Positions 46,407 through 55,419 of a stretch of DNA of 64,000 nt are shown here, one piece after another. The position numbers and the translations under genes were made by a program. The DNA lies in contig NZ_JANIBC010000002.1 in NCBI RefSeq assembly GCF_024505085.1, forward strand, positions 301,016-365,015, in the 5' to 3' direction. Numbering within the stretch: position 1 is the stretch's first letter; each line of letters opens with the position of its first letter. Below the pieces are notes generated by a model. That model saw nothing but the letters and a program-made list of their open reading frames with translations. It searched no databases and was not told the DNA's origin. The stretch comes from Parvularcula maris (GTDB lineage Bacteria; Pseudomonadota; Alphaproteobacteria; Caulobacterales; Parvularculaceae).

Positions 46407-47033
46407 TCAGCTAAGCCGCAAGACCTTCCCGCCTGCCGCCTCCGCGTCCTCTTCATCGTGGGTGACCAAGAGGCAAGGGAGGGAACGCTCACGGACCAGG
46501 CCGAGGGTAAGCTCGCGCACCTCCCCTCTCAGGTCTCGATCGAGCGCGGAGAAGGGTTCGTCGAGAAGAACGGCGCGGGGCTCGGCGATCAGGGTTCGGA
46601 CCAAAGCGACCCTAGCCCGCTCGCCGCCAGACATCTGTTCGGGATATACCCCTGCCAAGTGTTCCGCCCCTACGCTACCCAGCGCTTGGAGCGCCCACGC
46701 CGCCCTCTCGGGCTTCTTGCCGCCGCTGGGCATAGCGAAGAGGAGGTTCCGAAGAGCCGTCATGTGCGGGAACAGCGCGGCGTCCTGGAAGACGATACCC
46801 ACCCGTCGCTTTTCAGGCCGGAGGTCGCCGATAGGTTGACCGTTCAAGATGACCTGACCGCCGGTTTCCACCCCCGGCGCCGCCGTCCCGCTAAGAAAGC
46901 TGAGGAGCGTGGACTTACCCGAACCGCTGCGTCCGAGAACGGTCAGGCACTCACCGCCTTCTACTTCGAAGCTGACATCCCGGTAGAGCTCCCTACCCGG
47001 AAGGCTGGCCCATGCTTCCTTGATCTCAAGCAT
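46407..47033 (-). CDS. ynjD: ABC transporter ATP-binding protein, YnjD-like
   Basis: A 208-residue ABC ATPase. Walker A GRSGSGKST (Lys40), Q-loop in VGIVFQDAALFPH, signature MSGGERARVAL, Walker B VLLDEPFSALD, and the switch His in LLVTHDEEDA are present. The ATG at 47033 overlaps the permease end by 8 bases; an ATG at 47060 is possible. It is the last gene of a binding protein-permease-ATPase operon matching the YnjBCD type, whose substrate is not established. Confidence 0.92.
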   Translation of the reverse strand: MLEIKEAWASLPGRELYRDVSFEVEGGECLTVLGRSGSGKSTLLSFLSGTAAPGVETGGQVILNGQPIGDLRPEKRRVGIVFQDAALFPHMTALRNLLFAMPSGGKKPERAAWALQALGSVGAEHLAGVYPEQMSGGERARVALVRTLIAEPRAVLLDEPFSALDRDLRGEVRELTLGLVRERSLPCLLVTHDEEDAEAAGGKVLRLS

Positions 47034-48705
47034 GGCCCGAGCCCCTTTTCGATGCAGCACGCCGAACGCCTTCGCTCAGTAGCAGGAGCAGGATAGGAAG
47101 GCTTGTCAGCATCAGCGCGAACGCACCTGCCATGCGCCGGTCGCCCGCGGCAAGCGCCACCCCTTCGGTGGTGAGGCTCGCCACCCGCCCCGCTCCGCCC
47201 ACGAGGGTGGGCAGGTAGAGGCCCACCGAGATGATCGCGGTCAGGAACAGGCTGGCGGCGATGGCGGGCGCTAGAAGAGGTAGGCGGATGGTCAGAAAGG
47301 CTCGCCGCCGCGTCGCGCCGAGGCTGCGCGCGGCTCGCTCGAGGTTGGCGGGTATGGCCGCGTCCGCTGCGCGCAGCAGAAGAAACGCATACGGCACTGC
47401 ATAGACCAAGTGCAGCAGCAGCGCTCCCATCAGCCCCCCATCGGCCCGCCACAGCGTCAGCACGGTGCCGAGCCCGAACATCAACACCGGCTCGGGCACG
47501 AGAAGCAGGCTCAGCAGCACAGCGGTCAGAATGCGGCTCAGCAGCGCCCGTCCGCGCACCAGCTCGCCGGCACCGAGCCCGATCAGGGTGGCGATCGGTG
47601 CACTGAGGACCGCCAGAAGACCGCTGGTCGCGAACGGACCGGTCAGAAGCTCGCCCTGTTGTCGCCAGAGGGTCAGCGTGAGGCTTCTCGGAAGAAGGTC
47701 GGGAAAACGCCAGGGACCGGCGAAGGAGGACAGGCACAAACCCAAAAGCCCGAGCACGGCAGCGACGAGAAGCCCCAGACAGGCATAGCGGACGGGCCGG
47801 ATCAGCCGCTCACCGAACCCCGAACGGCGCCCCGTCTGCAGCCTCGTTCTCATGATAGCGCCTCCCGCCCTCAACGCTGCCTCCCAGATCGCAGCAGCCG
47901 CTAACGCGATCAGCACCAGGAGCAGCGATCCCGCCGCCAGGGTGCTGCGGGCGGAGAGGTCGGGGTCGGTGAACCACTCGATCAGCCTGACGGGTAGAGG
48001 TGCTCCCAAGGTAGGGCCGAGGATCAGGCCCTGCTCGCTGGCGCCCACGGCGTAGACCAAGGCGATCAGGGCTGCGATGCCGGTCTGCTTGTGGATGAGC
48101 GGCATCTGCACTGAGAGCCAGCCCCGTAAGGGGCGGTAGCCCAGCGCCGCCGTCTGCGCAGCCAGGCGCTCTGTCGGAAGAGTTCTAATAGCCGTCAGCA
48201 CCATGATGAAGAGGAACGGCAGCTCCTTCGCGGCGAGGCCCAGGGTGAGAGCGATTCCGAAAGGATCGCCAGGCACCGGAAACTGCGGCGGCGCTTCCCA
48301 GCCGAAAAAGGGACTGACAGCTCGCGCCAGAAGGCCTGAAGGCGCCAGGAGGAAGGCGAGCCCGAGGGCGACGGCGGTATGGGGCACCGCGAGGAGGAGC
48401 TTCATGGCCCCCTCCCGCTTGGCGCTATGTTCTGCCGCCAACGCCGCTAGGGCCATGGCCCCGCCATAGGCGATGGCCGTGGCGGCGAGGCCGGTTGTCA
48501 GGGACAGAAGAGCGCTGCGGCCGATGCCGGGGGCGGCAAGAAGAGATCTCAGCCCCTCCCCCGTCCATCTCGAAGCTCCGCCTACGGCCTGTCCTATCGT
48601 CAGCAGCAGGGCGCTCGCCAGGACGGCCGCCGCGAGGCCGGATGTGAGAGCTGCACCTAATAGCCCAGCCCAGTCCTGAACGTCCCGCCGCCGCCTCGGC
48701 ATCAT
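47026..48705 (-). CDS. ynjC: ABC transporter permease, YnjC-like (fused two-domain)
   Basis: A 559-residue inner-membrane protein with about 12 helices and two BPD-type permease domains in one chain, as in ThiP, FbpB and YnjC. EAA-like loops are visible, for example AAQTAALGYRPLRGWLSVQMP and a second in ERAARSLGATRRRAFLTIRLP (each read across domain ends). The ATG at 48705 overlaps the binding-protein stop by 4 bases (ATGA). A GTG/ATG further upstream (48750) would overlap more and is less likely. Confidence 0.9.
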   Translation of the reverse strand: MMPRRRRDVQDWAGLLGAALTSGLAAAVLASALLLTIGQAVGGASRWTGEGLRSLLAAPGIGRSALLSLTTGLAATAIAYGGAMALAALAAEHSAKREGAMKLLLAVPHTAVALGLAFLLAPSGLLARAVSPFFGWEAPPQFPVPGDPFGIALTLGLAAKELPFLFIMVLTAIRTLPTERLAAQTAALGYRPLRGWLSVQMPLIHKQTGIAALIALVYAVGASEQGLILGPTLGAPLPVRLIEWFTDPDLSARSTLAAGSLLLVLIALAAAAIWEAALRAGGAIMRTRLQTGRRSGFGERLIRPVRYACLGLLVAAVLGLLGLCLSSFAGPWRFPDLLPRSLTLTLWRQQGELLTGPFATSGLLAVLSAPIATLIGLGAGELVRGRALLSRILTAVLLSLLLVPEPVLMFGLGTVLTLWRADGGLMGALLLHLVYAVPYAFLLLRAADAAIPANLERAARSLGATRRRAFLTIRLPLLAPAIAASLFLTAIISVGLYLPTLVGGAGRVASLTTEGVALAAGDRRMAGAFALMLTSLPILLLLLSEGVRRAASKRGSGHA

Positions 48706-49877
48706 CGGCGGTAGCGCTCCTGCCAGGCTGCCTCCAAGCGCTCCGTCCACTGAGGGTGGGGTTCGGCGAGCATGATGGCTGGAACAGGCGGCGCTTCCGC
48801 CCCCGTCAGAGCGAGAACCGGGCTGTCACCCCAAACTTCGGGGTCGGCCTTCCTCGCCTGCGCCTCCTCGCTGAGAAGAAAGTTGACGACCGCCAGCGCC
48901 CCTGCCTTATGGGCCGCATTGCTCGGTATGGCGAGGAAGTGGGCGTTGCCGAGAGTGCCGCTTTCGAAGGTGTAGGCCTCGACCGTTTCGGGGAGCTGCC
49001 CCCTCGCCACCGCGCTCGCCGCATCGGTGGGGTTGAAGGCCATGGTGACGAAAACCTCGCCATCGGCCAGGAGCTGGCGCTGGGCAGGTGCCGAGGACGG
49101 AAAATCGCGGCCGCCCCGCCAGAGATGGGGGTGAAGCTCGTCGAGATAGGAGGAGAGCTTCTCCCAGACGACGCCGAAACTCTCCTCCGTAGGCTGCTCA
49201 TTCAGCAGCGGCTTCAACTCGTCATCGCTGAGAACGATCTGTTTCAAAAATGTCGTCCCGGTGAAGTCCGGGGGAGCGGGATAGGTGAACCTCCCCTCAT
49301 TCTCCTCCGCCCACGACAGAAGCTCGTCGGGCGAGGCGGGGGGCTTCGCCGCCACCGCGCGGTCCGCCGCGAAAGTCAGGTAGGAGCGTCCCCACGGCGC
49401 CTCGTAGCCCTCGGTCGGTACCGCGAAGTCGGTGCGGAGGGTCGCATCCCCTTCGAAGTCGATCGCCTCCGCCGAAGGCAGCCGCTCCGCGAAGGGGCCG
49501 TAGAGAAGCCCAGCCTCCTTCAGCGCCGCGAAGTTCTCGCCGTTGATCCACAGAAGATCCACCGTGCCGCCTTCGGTCCGCCCAGCCGCCTCTTCGGAGA
49601 GGATGCGGCTCACGGCTTCCGCGGTATCGTTCAGCTTGACGTGGCGAAGCGTCACACCCTGCCGCTCGGACAGCTCCTCCCCCGCCCAACGCAGATAGGC
49701 GTTGATGCGCGGATCACCGCCCCAGGCGTTGAGATAGACCGTCTGACCCTCCGCCCGCTCCAGCACTTCGTCCCAGGAGGCCTCAACCGAGAGGGGTGCG
49801 GCGGGTTTTTGTGCACCGCCGCAACTTTGCAACACCAAGAGAAGAATCGCAGCCAAGAGCTGTCGCCGAACTATCAC
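48702..49877 (-). CDS. ynjB: ABC transporter substrate-binding lipoprotein, YnjB-like
   Basis: A 391-residue solute-binding protein. The lipobox LQSC gives an acylated Cys19. The body shows VYLNAWGGDPRINAYLRW, typical of YnjB-type binding proteins, then DLLWINGENFAALKEAGLLYGP and TMAFNPTDAA. It heads the ynjBCD operon and is divergent from a TonB receptor across 106 bp. That pairing suggests outer- and inner-membrane steps for one nutrient. The ligand cannot be told from sequence. I see no thiamine, cobalamin or other known riboswitch in the divergent region. Confidence 0.9.
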   Translation of the reverse strand: MIVRRQLLAAILLLVLQSCGGAQKPAAPLSVEASWDEVLERAEGQTVYLNAWGGDPRINAYLRWAGEELSERQGVTLRHVKLNDTAEAVSRILSEEAAGRTEGGTVDLLWINGENFAALKEAGLLYGPFAERLPSAEAIDFEGDATLRTDFAVPTEGYEAPWGRSYLTFAADRAVAAKPPASPDELLSWAEENEGRFTYPAPPDFTGTTFLKQIVLSDDELKPLLNEQPTEESFGVVWEKLSSYLDELHPHLWRGGRDFPSSAPAQRQLLADGEVFVTMAFNPTDAASAVARGQLPETVEAYTFESGTLGNAHFLAIPSNAAHKAGALAVVNFLLSEEAQARKADPEVWGDSPVLALTGAEAPPVPAIMLAEPHPQWTERLEAAWQERYRR

Positions 49878-49983
49878 AATCGCCCCCCTTTATGCCAAAG
49901 CGGCGCCTTCACTCCTGTCCGGTCTGTAACCAGGCTTCAACACCGCGCGAACAGCGCCTCATCACTTTCGCAGGGATTCGACC

Positions 49984-52221
49984 ATGGGTTACCTTCTTTC
50001 CGGCGTTGCAGCAGCCGCGCTTCTTCTCCCCGTTCAGGCCTCGGCGCAGCCGGCAGAGATGGACGACGTCATCACCGTCACCGCGCAGAAGCGCGAGCAG
50101 ACCCTCGCCGAGGTGCCGCTCTCGGTCGATGTCATCTCCGACGATGAGCTCGACAACATCACCGCCAACGGCGCGGACATCCTCTTTCTCGCCAGCCGCA
50201 CCCCCAGCCTCTACGCCGAGGGCTCCTTTGGCCGGGTCTTCCCCCGCTTCTACATTCGCGGCCTCGGCAACTCAGACTTCGACCTCAACGCCAACCAGCC
50301 CGTCTCCGTGGTGCGCGACGAGGTGGTGCTGGAGAACCCGATCCTGAAGGGCCAGCCGATCTTCGACCTCGACCGCATCGAGGTGCTGCGCGGACCGCAG
50401 GGCACGCTCTTCGGCCGCAACACCCCCGCCGGTATCGTCAAGTTCGAGACCGCCAAGCCGACCTTCGAGCCCGAAGGCTATGCCCGCCTCTCTTACGGCA
50501 GCTTCGACACCTATGATGCCGAGGCCGCCGTCAGCGGACCGCTCACCGACAAGCTCGCGGGCAGGCTCTCCTTCCTCGCGCAAGGGCGCAACGACTTCGT
50601 CGACAACACCTTCGAGGACGGCCCCATCGACGGCTTCGAGAACTTCACCAGCTACGCCGCCCGCGCTCAGCTCCTCTACAACCACAGCGACGACATGCGC
50701 TTCCTCCTGAACGTCCACGGCTACGAGCTCGATGGCGGTAGCCGGACCTTCCGCGCCAACGCCATCGCGCCGGGCGGCGGCTTCGCCGACGGTTTCGACC
50801 GCCGCGAGGCGGCCCAGGACGGCATCCAGTTCCTGCGCACCGAGCAGTATGGCGGCAGCTTCCGCAGCGAGTGGGATGTCGGCCCCGGCACGCTGACCTC
50901 GATCACCGCCTATGAGAGCGTCACCGTGGATGCCCGCGGCGACGTGGACGGCGGCTTCGGCGCCGATTTCGCGCCGCCCTCGGGACCTGGCTCGATTCCA
51001 GGACCTGCTGGCGACCCGGACAACATCTCCATCCCTTTCCCCGCTGAGAGCCAGGACAACATCTCGGACCACTACCAGTTCACCTCCGAGACCCGCTACG
51101 CCTTTCCGGCCACGGACAGCATCGACCTCATTCTGGGTACGTTCTTCTTCCGCGAGGAGCTCGAGATCGAGAGCTTCAGCTTCGACACGCTGGCGGGCAA
51201 CGTCATCAACGGCTTCGCTATCCAGGACCAGGAGACCGACGCCTACGCCGCCTTCGGCTCGGCGGAGTGGCGTGCCACGGACCGCGTGACCATCAATGCG
51301 GGCCTGAGGGTCAGCCGCGAGGAGCGCGACTTCGAAGCCAGCCGAATCGTCGGCCCCTTCGGTGCGCCGCCCCTCGGCCCGATCGAAGCTGACCTCGAAG
51401 ACACCCAGGTCACCGGCGACTTCTCTATGCGCTATCAGCTTACGGATGGTCTCTCGGTCTACGGCCGCTACGCCCGCGGCTTCCGCGCGCCCAACGCCCA
51501 AGGCCGGGTGGTCTTCGGCGACTTCGTGACCGTGGCCGATACCGAGACCATCGACAGCGTCGAGCTCGGCACCAAATACGACCTGCCCGAGGGTCTCGGC
51601 TTCGTCAGCGCCACCCTCTTCGGCTTCAACACCAACGACCAGCAGCTCACGGCCGTTGGCGGCGCGGGCAACTTCAACCAGCTCCTCAACGCCGACGGCG
51701 TCGTAGGCTGGGGCGTGGAGATCGACGGCGCCATCGAGCCGGTGGAGAACCTCTCCATCACCTTCGGCTACAGCTTCAACGACACCCGCATCGACGACGA
51801 GCTTCTCGAGGTGGGCATCTGCGGCTCTCCGTGTACGCCGACCGATCCGATCAATCCGCTGACGGGCAACGCGCAGATCGACGGCAACCCGCTGCCCAAC
51901 GCGCCCGAGCACATCGCCAACGCCGCCGCGCGCTACGAGGTGCCGGTCAGCACGGGGATGGTCTACGGCTTCGTCGACTGGGCCTACCGTTCGGAGATCA
52001 ACTTCTTCCTCTATGAGAGCGAAGAGTTCCGCTCCGGCGACAAGTCCGAGGTCGGCGCACGCCTCGGCTATGTGCACGGCGAGGGCGGCTTCGAAGTGTC
52101 CGCCTTCGGACGGAACATCTTCAACGAGCGCGTCTTCGACGGCGCGGTGGACTTCAACAACTTCACCGGCTTCGTCAACGACCCCGCCACCTGGGGCGTC
52201 GAAGCGCTGGTGCGGTTCTAA
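49984..52221 (+). CDS. TonB-dependent receptor
   Basis: A 745-residue outer-membrane receptor of the FecA/BtuB class. A signal peptide (MGYLLSGVAAAALLLPVQASA) precedes a TonB-box-like DDVITVTAQKREQTL and a plug with PRFYIRGLGN, DLDRIEVLRGPQGTLFGRN and an unusual VVRDEVVLENPILKG. The beta-barrel ends with the aromatic residue of VEALVRF. It is smaller than the receptor at 37789-40836 and of a different class. The divergent ynjBCD operon is the likely partner for uptake of the same, unknown, compound. Confidence 0.93.
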   Translation: MGYLLSGVAAAALLLPVQASAQPAEMDDVITVTAQKREQTLAEVPLSVDVISDDELDNITANGADILFLASRTPSLYAEGSFGRVFPRFYIRGLGNSDFDLNANQPVSVVRDEVVLENPILKGQPIFDLDRIEVLRGPQGTLFGRNTPAGIVKFETAKPTFEPEGYARLSYGSFDTYDAEAAVSGPLTDKLAGRLSFLAQGRNDFVDNTFEDGPIDGFENFTSYAARAQLLYNHSDDMRFLLNVHGYELDGGSRTFRANAIAPGGGFADGFDRREAAQDGIQFLRTEQYGGSFRSEWDVGPGTLTSITAYESVTVDARGDVDGGFGADFAPPSGPGSIPGPAGDPDNISIPFPAESQDNISDHYQFTSETRYAFPATDSIDLILGTFFFREELEIESFSFDTLAGNVINGFAIQDQETDAYAAFGSAEWRATDRVTINAGLRVSREERDFEASRIVGPFGAPPLGPIEADLEDTQVTGDFSMRYQLTDGLSVYGRYARGFRAPNAQGRVVFGDFVTVADTETIDSVELGTKYDLPEGLGFVSATLFGFNTNDQQLTAVGGAGNFNQLLNADGVVGWGVEIDGAIEPVENLSITFGYSFNDTRIDDELLEVGICGSPCTPTDPINPLTGNAQIDGNPLPNAPEHIANAAARYEVPVSTGMVYGFVDWAYRSEINFFLYESEEFRSGDKSEVGARLGYVHGEGGFEVSAFGRNIFNERVFDGAVDFNNFTGFVNDPATWGVEALVRF

Positions 52222-52252
52222 AGAAGAGAGGGGCTAAGGCCCGTTATTGCTT

Positions 52253-52400
52253 ACCTCTCCCGCCTCGCGGGAGAGGTCAAAACCTGGCGCAGTCAGGTTT
52301 TGGGTGAGGGCCTCGGCGAAGCCGTTCTGCAAGGCTAGTCATCAAGACTCGCGCTCAGAACCCCCTCACCCTCGGTCCCTCTCCCGTGAACGGGAGAGGG
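52253..52400. repeat. Two-hairpin palindromic repeat pair (REP-like), overlapping lysR end
   Basis: The left unit has hairpin ACCTCTCCCG/CGGGAGAGGT (52253-52262/52268-52277) then CAAAACCTG/CAGGTTTTG (52278-52286/52294-52302) and GGTGAGGG. An inverted partner, CCCTCACC then CCCTCTCCCGT/ACGGGAGAGGG (52377-52387/52390-52400), closes the element. The right hairpin lies inside the 3' end of the LysR gene. Confidence 0.8.
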
Positions 52401-53292
52401 AGGCGGTAGAGGCACGACCAGAAACCCTGCCCAGCACGCTTTCGATATTGCCGATCAGCCGCTCCATCACCGGGTCCGCACGCCCCTCGTCGCGGCGCAC
52501 CACCCACATCTCGAACAGCATACCTTCGACCGGTCCGTAGACCTCCACCAGATGCTCCGCATCGAGACCGATGAAGCGGGGCAGGAGGGCCAGTGCCCGA
52601 TTGTGATGGGTCGCCTCCAGAACCAGGGCCGTCGAATTCATCCGAAAACGGACAGCCTCCCCGCCGATATGCTCGGTCACCCATGTCGCGCTCGGCAGGC
52701 CCGCCATGGTGGCGGCGAGGCTGATCCAGGCTTCGCCGCGCAGCTCGTCGAAGGTTTCGAACCGGCGTTCGCCATAGTGCTCACCGGCACCGAAGACGGA
52801 GAACCGGCCGTAGCCCTCGGCCCTCAGCCTTCTCGCCTTAAGAGGCCCGGATGCTGGTCTCTTGTTGCGCAGGGCCAGATCCGCTTCGCCCTTCGTGAGG
52901 TCCACAAACCTGTTGGTGGGGCGTAGCTCGATCTCCACCCCTTCCAGCCCCTCGCCCAGCACGGAAAGCCGCTTGGAGAGGAAGCCGCCGATCAGCTCGC
53001 CGCAGGTCACCGCGATCCGGCGCCGCCCCGACCGGCCCTCCGTGAGCTGACGCTCGAACCGCTGCACCGCAGCGCGCATGTCCCCGGCGGGGCCAGCCAG
53101 CGACCGCGCCAGCTCCGTAGGTGCCGCGCCTTCGAGACCCCTGACGAAAAGCGAACCGCCAAGCTTTCCCTCTAGCGCCTTGATCCGGCGGCTGATGGTT
53201 GCCTGGGTCGTCCCCTCGGCCCGCGCCGCTTCGGAGAAGCTGCCGTGCCGCAGCACCGCTTCGAGCCATCTGATGTCCTGCCAGTCCGTCAC
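52366..53292 (-). CDS. LysR-family transcriptional regulator
   Basis: A 308-residue LTTR. The winged HTH (about 1-60) reads WLEAVLRHGSFSEAARAEG, TQATISRRIKALEGKL. The effector domain (about 90-290) follows. The GTG at 53292 is the start. It is divergent from an SDR gene across 118 bp, the usual layout for a LysR gene and its target. The last residues (SLSRSRERDRG) are encoded by the hairpin repeat, so the normal C-terminus has probably been replaced or extended by repeat insertion. Confidence 0.92.
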   Translation of the reverse strand: MTDWQDIRWLEAVLRHGSFSEAARAEGTTQATISRRIKALEGKLGGSLFVRGLEGAAPTELARSLAGPAGDMRAAVQRFERQLTEGRSGRRRIAVTCGELIGGFLSKRLSVLGEGLEGVEIELRPTNRFVDLTKGEADLALRNKRPASGPLKARRLRAEGYGRFSVFGAGEHYGERRFETFDELRGEAWISLAATMAGLPSATWVTEHIGGEAVRFRMNSTALVLEATHHNRALALLPRFIGLDAEHLVEVYGPVEGMLFEMWVVRRDEGRADPVMERLIGNIESVLGRVSGRASTASLSRSRERDRG

Positions 53293-53310
53293 GCCGCGCC
53301 CCGGTTAGCC

Positions 53311-53324
53311 ATACATAAGCGTAT
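53311..53324. promoter_or_regulatory. Possible LysR binding half-site
   Basis: An inverted repeat ATAC-N6-GTAT lies in the 118-bp region between the divergent lysR-type and SDR genes, in an AT-richer patch. Its arms are short, and it is not the exact T-N11-A form. Confidence 0.25.
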
Positions 53325-53410
53325 AGCCCCATCCGCTGGCGGGGAATACCGCCCGGCGCAGCCATGGCGCATCTCCTAGTCACCGGCCTCAACCCTCAAG
53401 GAGCCAGACC

Positions 53411-54175
53411 ATGACGAACCTCAACGGAAAGATCGCCCTCATCACCGGCGGCAGCCGCAGCCTCGGCCGCAACGCCGCCCAGCACCTCGCCAATAAGGGC
53501 GCCGACATCATCATCACCTATGTCCGCAACGAAGAAGCTGCCGCGGAGACGGTGCGAGACCTCGAGGCCCGCGGCGTCCGCGCCGCCGCCCTCCAGGTGG
53601 ACCTCGAAGGCAGCGCCAGCATCGCTTCCTTCACGGAGCAGTTCAAACATCAGCTCAATGAATGGAGCGCCGAGCGCTTCGACATCCTCGTCAACAATGC
53701 GGGCATTACCTCCGAGCACCCCTTCGGCCAGATCCCCGAAGCGGAGCTCGACCGCCTCTACGACACCAACTACAAGAGCCTCGTCCTCCTCACCCAGGCG
53801 CTGGAGCCGCTCATCAACGACGACGGGCGGATCATCACCATGGGCACGGGGCTGACCCGCGTCACCTTCGCTCCCATGGTGGTCTATGCCGGGATGAAGG
53901 CGGCGGTGGAGACCTTCACCCGCTACCTCGCCCAGGACCTCGGCAAGAGAGGGATCACGGTGAACGCCGTGGCGCCCGGCGGCATCGACAACGACTTCAA
54001 CGCCGACCGCTTCGAGAAGATGCCGCAGATGAAGGGGATCCTAGCCGAGAACACGGCCCTGGGGCGGATAGGCCGCACCGAGGATATCGGTCCGATCACG
54101 GCCTTTCTCGCCTCGGACGAGGCAGGCTGGATCACGGGCCAGAGGATCGAGGCAAGCGGCGGCTTCAAGCTCTGA
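53411..54175 (+). CDS. SDR-family oxidoreductase
   Basis: A 254-residue classical short-chain dehydrogenase. The nucleotide motif TGGSRSLGRNAA lies at about 12-23, NNAG near residue 97, and the catalytic pair in VYAGMK (Tyr, Lys). The position of the usual catalytic Ser reads as TGLT, so Thr may substitute. The C-terminal ASDEAGWITGQRIEASGGF is typical. The ATG follows AAGGAG. It is probably regulated by the divergent LysR protein; the substrate is unknown. Confidence 0.92.
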   Translation: MTNLNGKIALITGGSRSLGRNAAQHLANKGADIIITYVRNEEAAAETVRDLEARGVRAAALQVDLEGSASIASFTEQFKHQLNEWSAERFDILVNNAGITSEHPFGQIPEAELDRLYDTNYKSLVLLTQALEPLINDDGRIITMGTGLTRVTFAPMVVYAGMKAAVETFTRYLAQDLGKRGITVNAVAPGGIDNDFNADRFEKMPQMKGILAENTALGRIGRTEDIGPITAFLASDEAGWITGQRIEASGGFKL

Positions 54176-54271
54176 CCGCTCGCTGGCCGAACGGGTTTAA
54201 CGAACCGTTCACCAAACTTTCCCTAACCTTCCCCCGGACCGTCTCACTCTTCTTCGATCCGGGGGAAACCC

Positions 54272-54778
54272 ATGCGCTTCTGGCCACGCCGACTTGCCCT
54301 ATCGTTCCTGATGCTGAGCGTCATTACCGCGCTCACCGCCCTCATGCCGGCCCGCGCTGAAAACGAGAGCCGCACGGGCTACTCAGGCTACCCCGTCCCC
54401 CGCTTCGTCGCGCTGAAGAAAGACGAGGTCTACGGACGGGCCGGTCCTGGTCTCGACGTGGTGGTGATCTACAAGAAGCGCGGCCTCCCTGTGAAGGTCA
54501 TCGCCGAGACCTCCGACAATGTCTGGCGCCGGGTCGAGGACCATATGGGCCGCCGCGTCTGGATCAACCGCTCCATGCTCGCCGAGAACCGCCACGCCGT
54601 GGCCATGCAGCCCTCCATCCTCTTCGCAGGACCCACCCAGGCGGCGCTGCCTCGGGCACGGATCGAGCCCGGCGTCATGGCGGCGCTGGAGGAGTGCGAG
54701 GGCGGCTGGTGCCGCATCAAGACCAAGGACTATCGCGGCTGGACCGAAGCCAGCACCCTCTGGGGCGCAGGGCTCTAG
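54272..54778 (+). CDS. Secreted SH3-domain protein
   Basis: A 168-residue exported protein with a signal peptide (residues 1 to about 29, ending MPARA). It has two bacterial SH3-like segments: FVALKKDEVYGRAGPGLDVVVI with a later DHMGRRVWINRSML, and a C-terminal GGWCRIKTKDYRGWTEAS. This is the alphaproteobacterial 'SH3-like' secreted family, thought to bind cell-wall peptides; no enzyme domain is attached. Its stop overlaps the convergent msrA stop by 4 bases. Confidence 0.85.
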   Translation: MRFWPRRLALSFLMLSVITALTALMPARAENESRTGYSGYPVPRFVALKKDEVYGRAGPGLDVVVIYKKRGLPVKVIAETSDNVWRRVEDHMGRRVWINRSMLAENRHAVAMQPSILFAGPTQAALPRARIEPGVMAALEECEGGWCRIKTKDYRGWTEASTLWGAGL

Positions 54779-55263
54779 CTCTCGATATATTCTGTATACT
54801 CACGGCGCAGGAGAGCCAGCTTCGGATCGATATAGGTCCGGCAGAACGGCGCATCGGGCCGCGACCTGCGGTAGTTGAGAAACCGCTTCTCGTTCAGTTG
54901 GAAACCTCGCAGGGGCAGAACCTTGGTCACCGGCTCGAAACCGAGCGAAGATGCGACCCCTCCCAGGACCGCCGTGACCTCTCCTGCCATCTCTTCATTC
55001 GTCACGTAGACGGCACTACGGTACTTCTCACGCATGGAATGATCCGAACCCGACGCATGGGTGCGCAGGTGGATCTCCAGAAGGGCAGCCAGCGGGATGA
55101 TCTCGCGGTCGACCTGCAGCAGCACCCCTTCCGACGGCGCATCGTCCGGTGGGTCGCTCCACAGAAAACCCTGCCGCACGTCAGAGACCCCGCGCAGGGA
55201 CTGGAACACCGCTTCAGTGCACCAATGGCACCCCCCGCCAAGGCCTAGCTCGTTGATCTTCAT
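54775..55263 (-). CDS. msrA: Peptide-methionine (S)-S-oxide reductase
   Basis: A 162-residue MsrA, repairing methionine-S-sulfoxide. The active site reads GGGCHWCTEAVF, with catalytic Cys12. Most family members have GCFWC, so His for Phe is a variation. Later landmarks are VYVTNEE and FCRTYIDPKL, which ends the fold. The protein is on the short side for the family. Confidence 0.9.
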   Translation of the reverse strand: MKINELGLGGGCHWCTEAVFQSLRGVSDVRQGFLWSDPPDDAPSEGVLLQVDREIIPLAALLEIHLRTHASGSDHSMREKYRSAVYVTNEEMAGEVTAVLGGVASSLGFEPVTKVLPLRGFQLNEKRFLNYRRSRPDAPFCRTYIDPKLALLRREYTEYIES

Positions 55264-55311
55264 GCCCTGGAGATGGGAAGGGCCGGGTCCAGGTCAAAGC
55301 CTAGCACCCAT

Positions 55312-55350
55312 CTCTCCCTCCGGGAGAGGTGACCAGAAAACCTAACCCCC
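55312..55350. repeat. Partial REP-like repeat
   Basis: Hairpin CTCTCCC/GGGAGAG (55312-55318/55322-55328) is followed by degenerate sequence. It is one half of the two-hairpin family seen at 52253-52400 and 57024-57153. The remainder of 55264-55419 shows no gene. Confidence 0.6.
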
Positions 55351-55419
55351 ACCCCCTTCGTTCTTGTTTGCGAAACCTCGCGGCCTTAACCCTATCCGCT
55401 TAGCCCGGCGGAGCCCCCC

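Noticed and set aside
49878-49983. Riboswitch (TPP or cobalamin) between ynjB and the TonB receptor
   Set aside because: No TPP motif (CTGAGA with ACCTGATCTGG) and no cobalamin-box-like sequence can be found in either direction.
50272-52077. Open reading frame of 601 codons on the minus strand
   Set aside because: Antisense of the second TonB receptor. High GC content with biased third positions keeps the opposite frame open.
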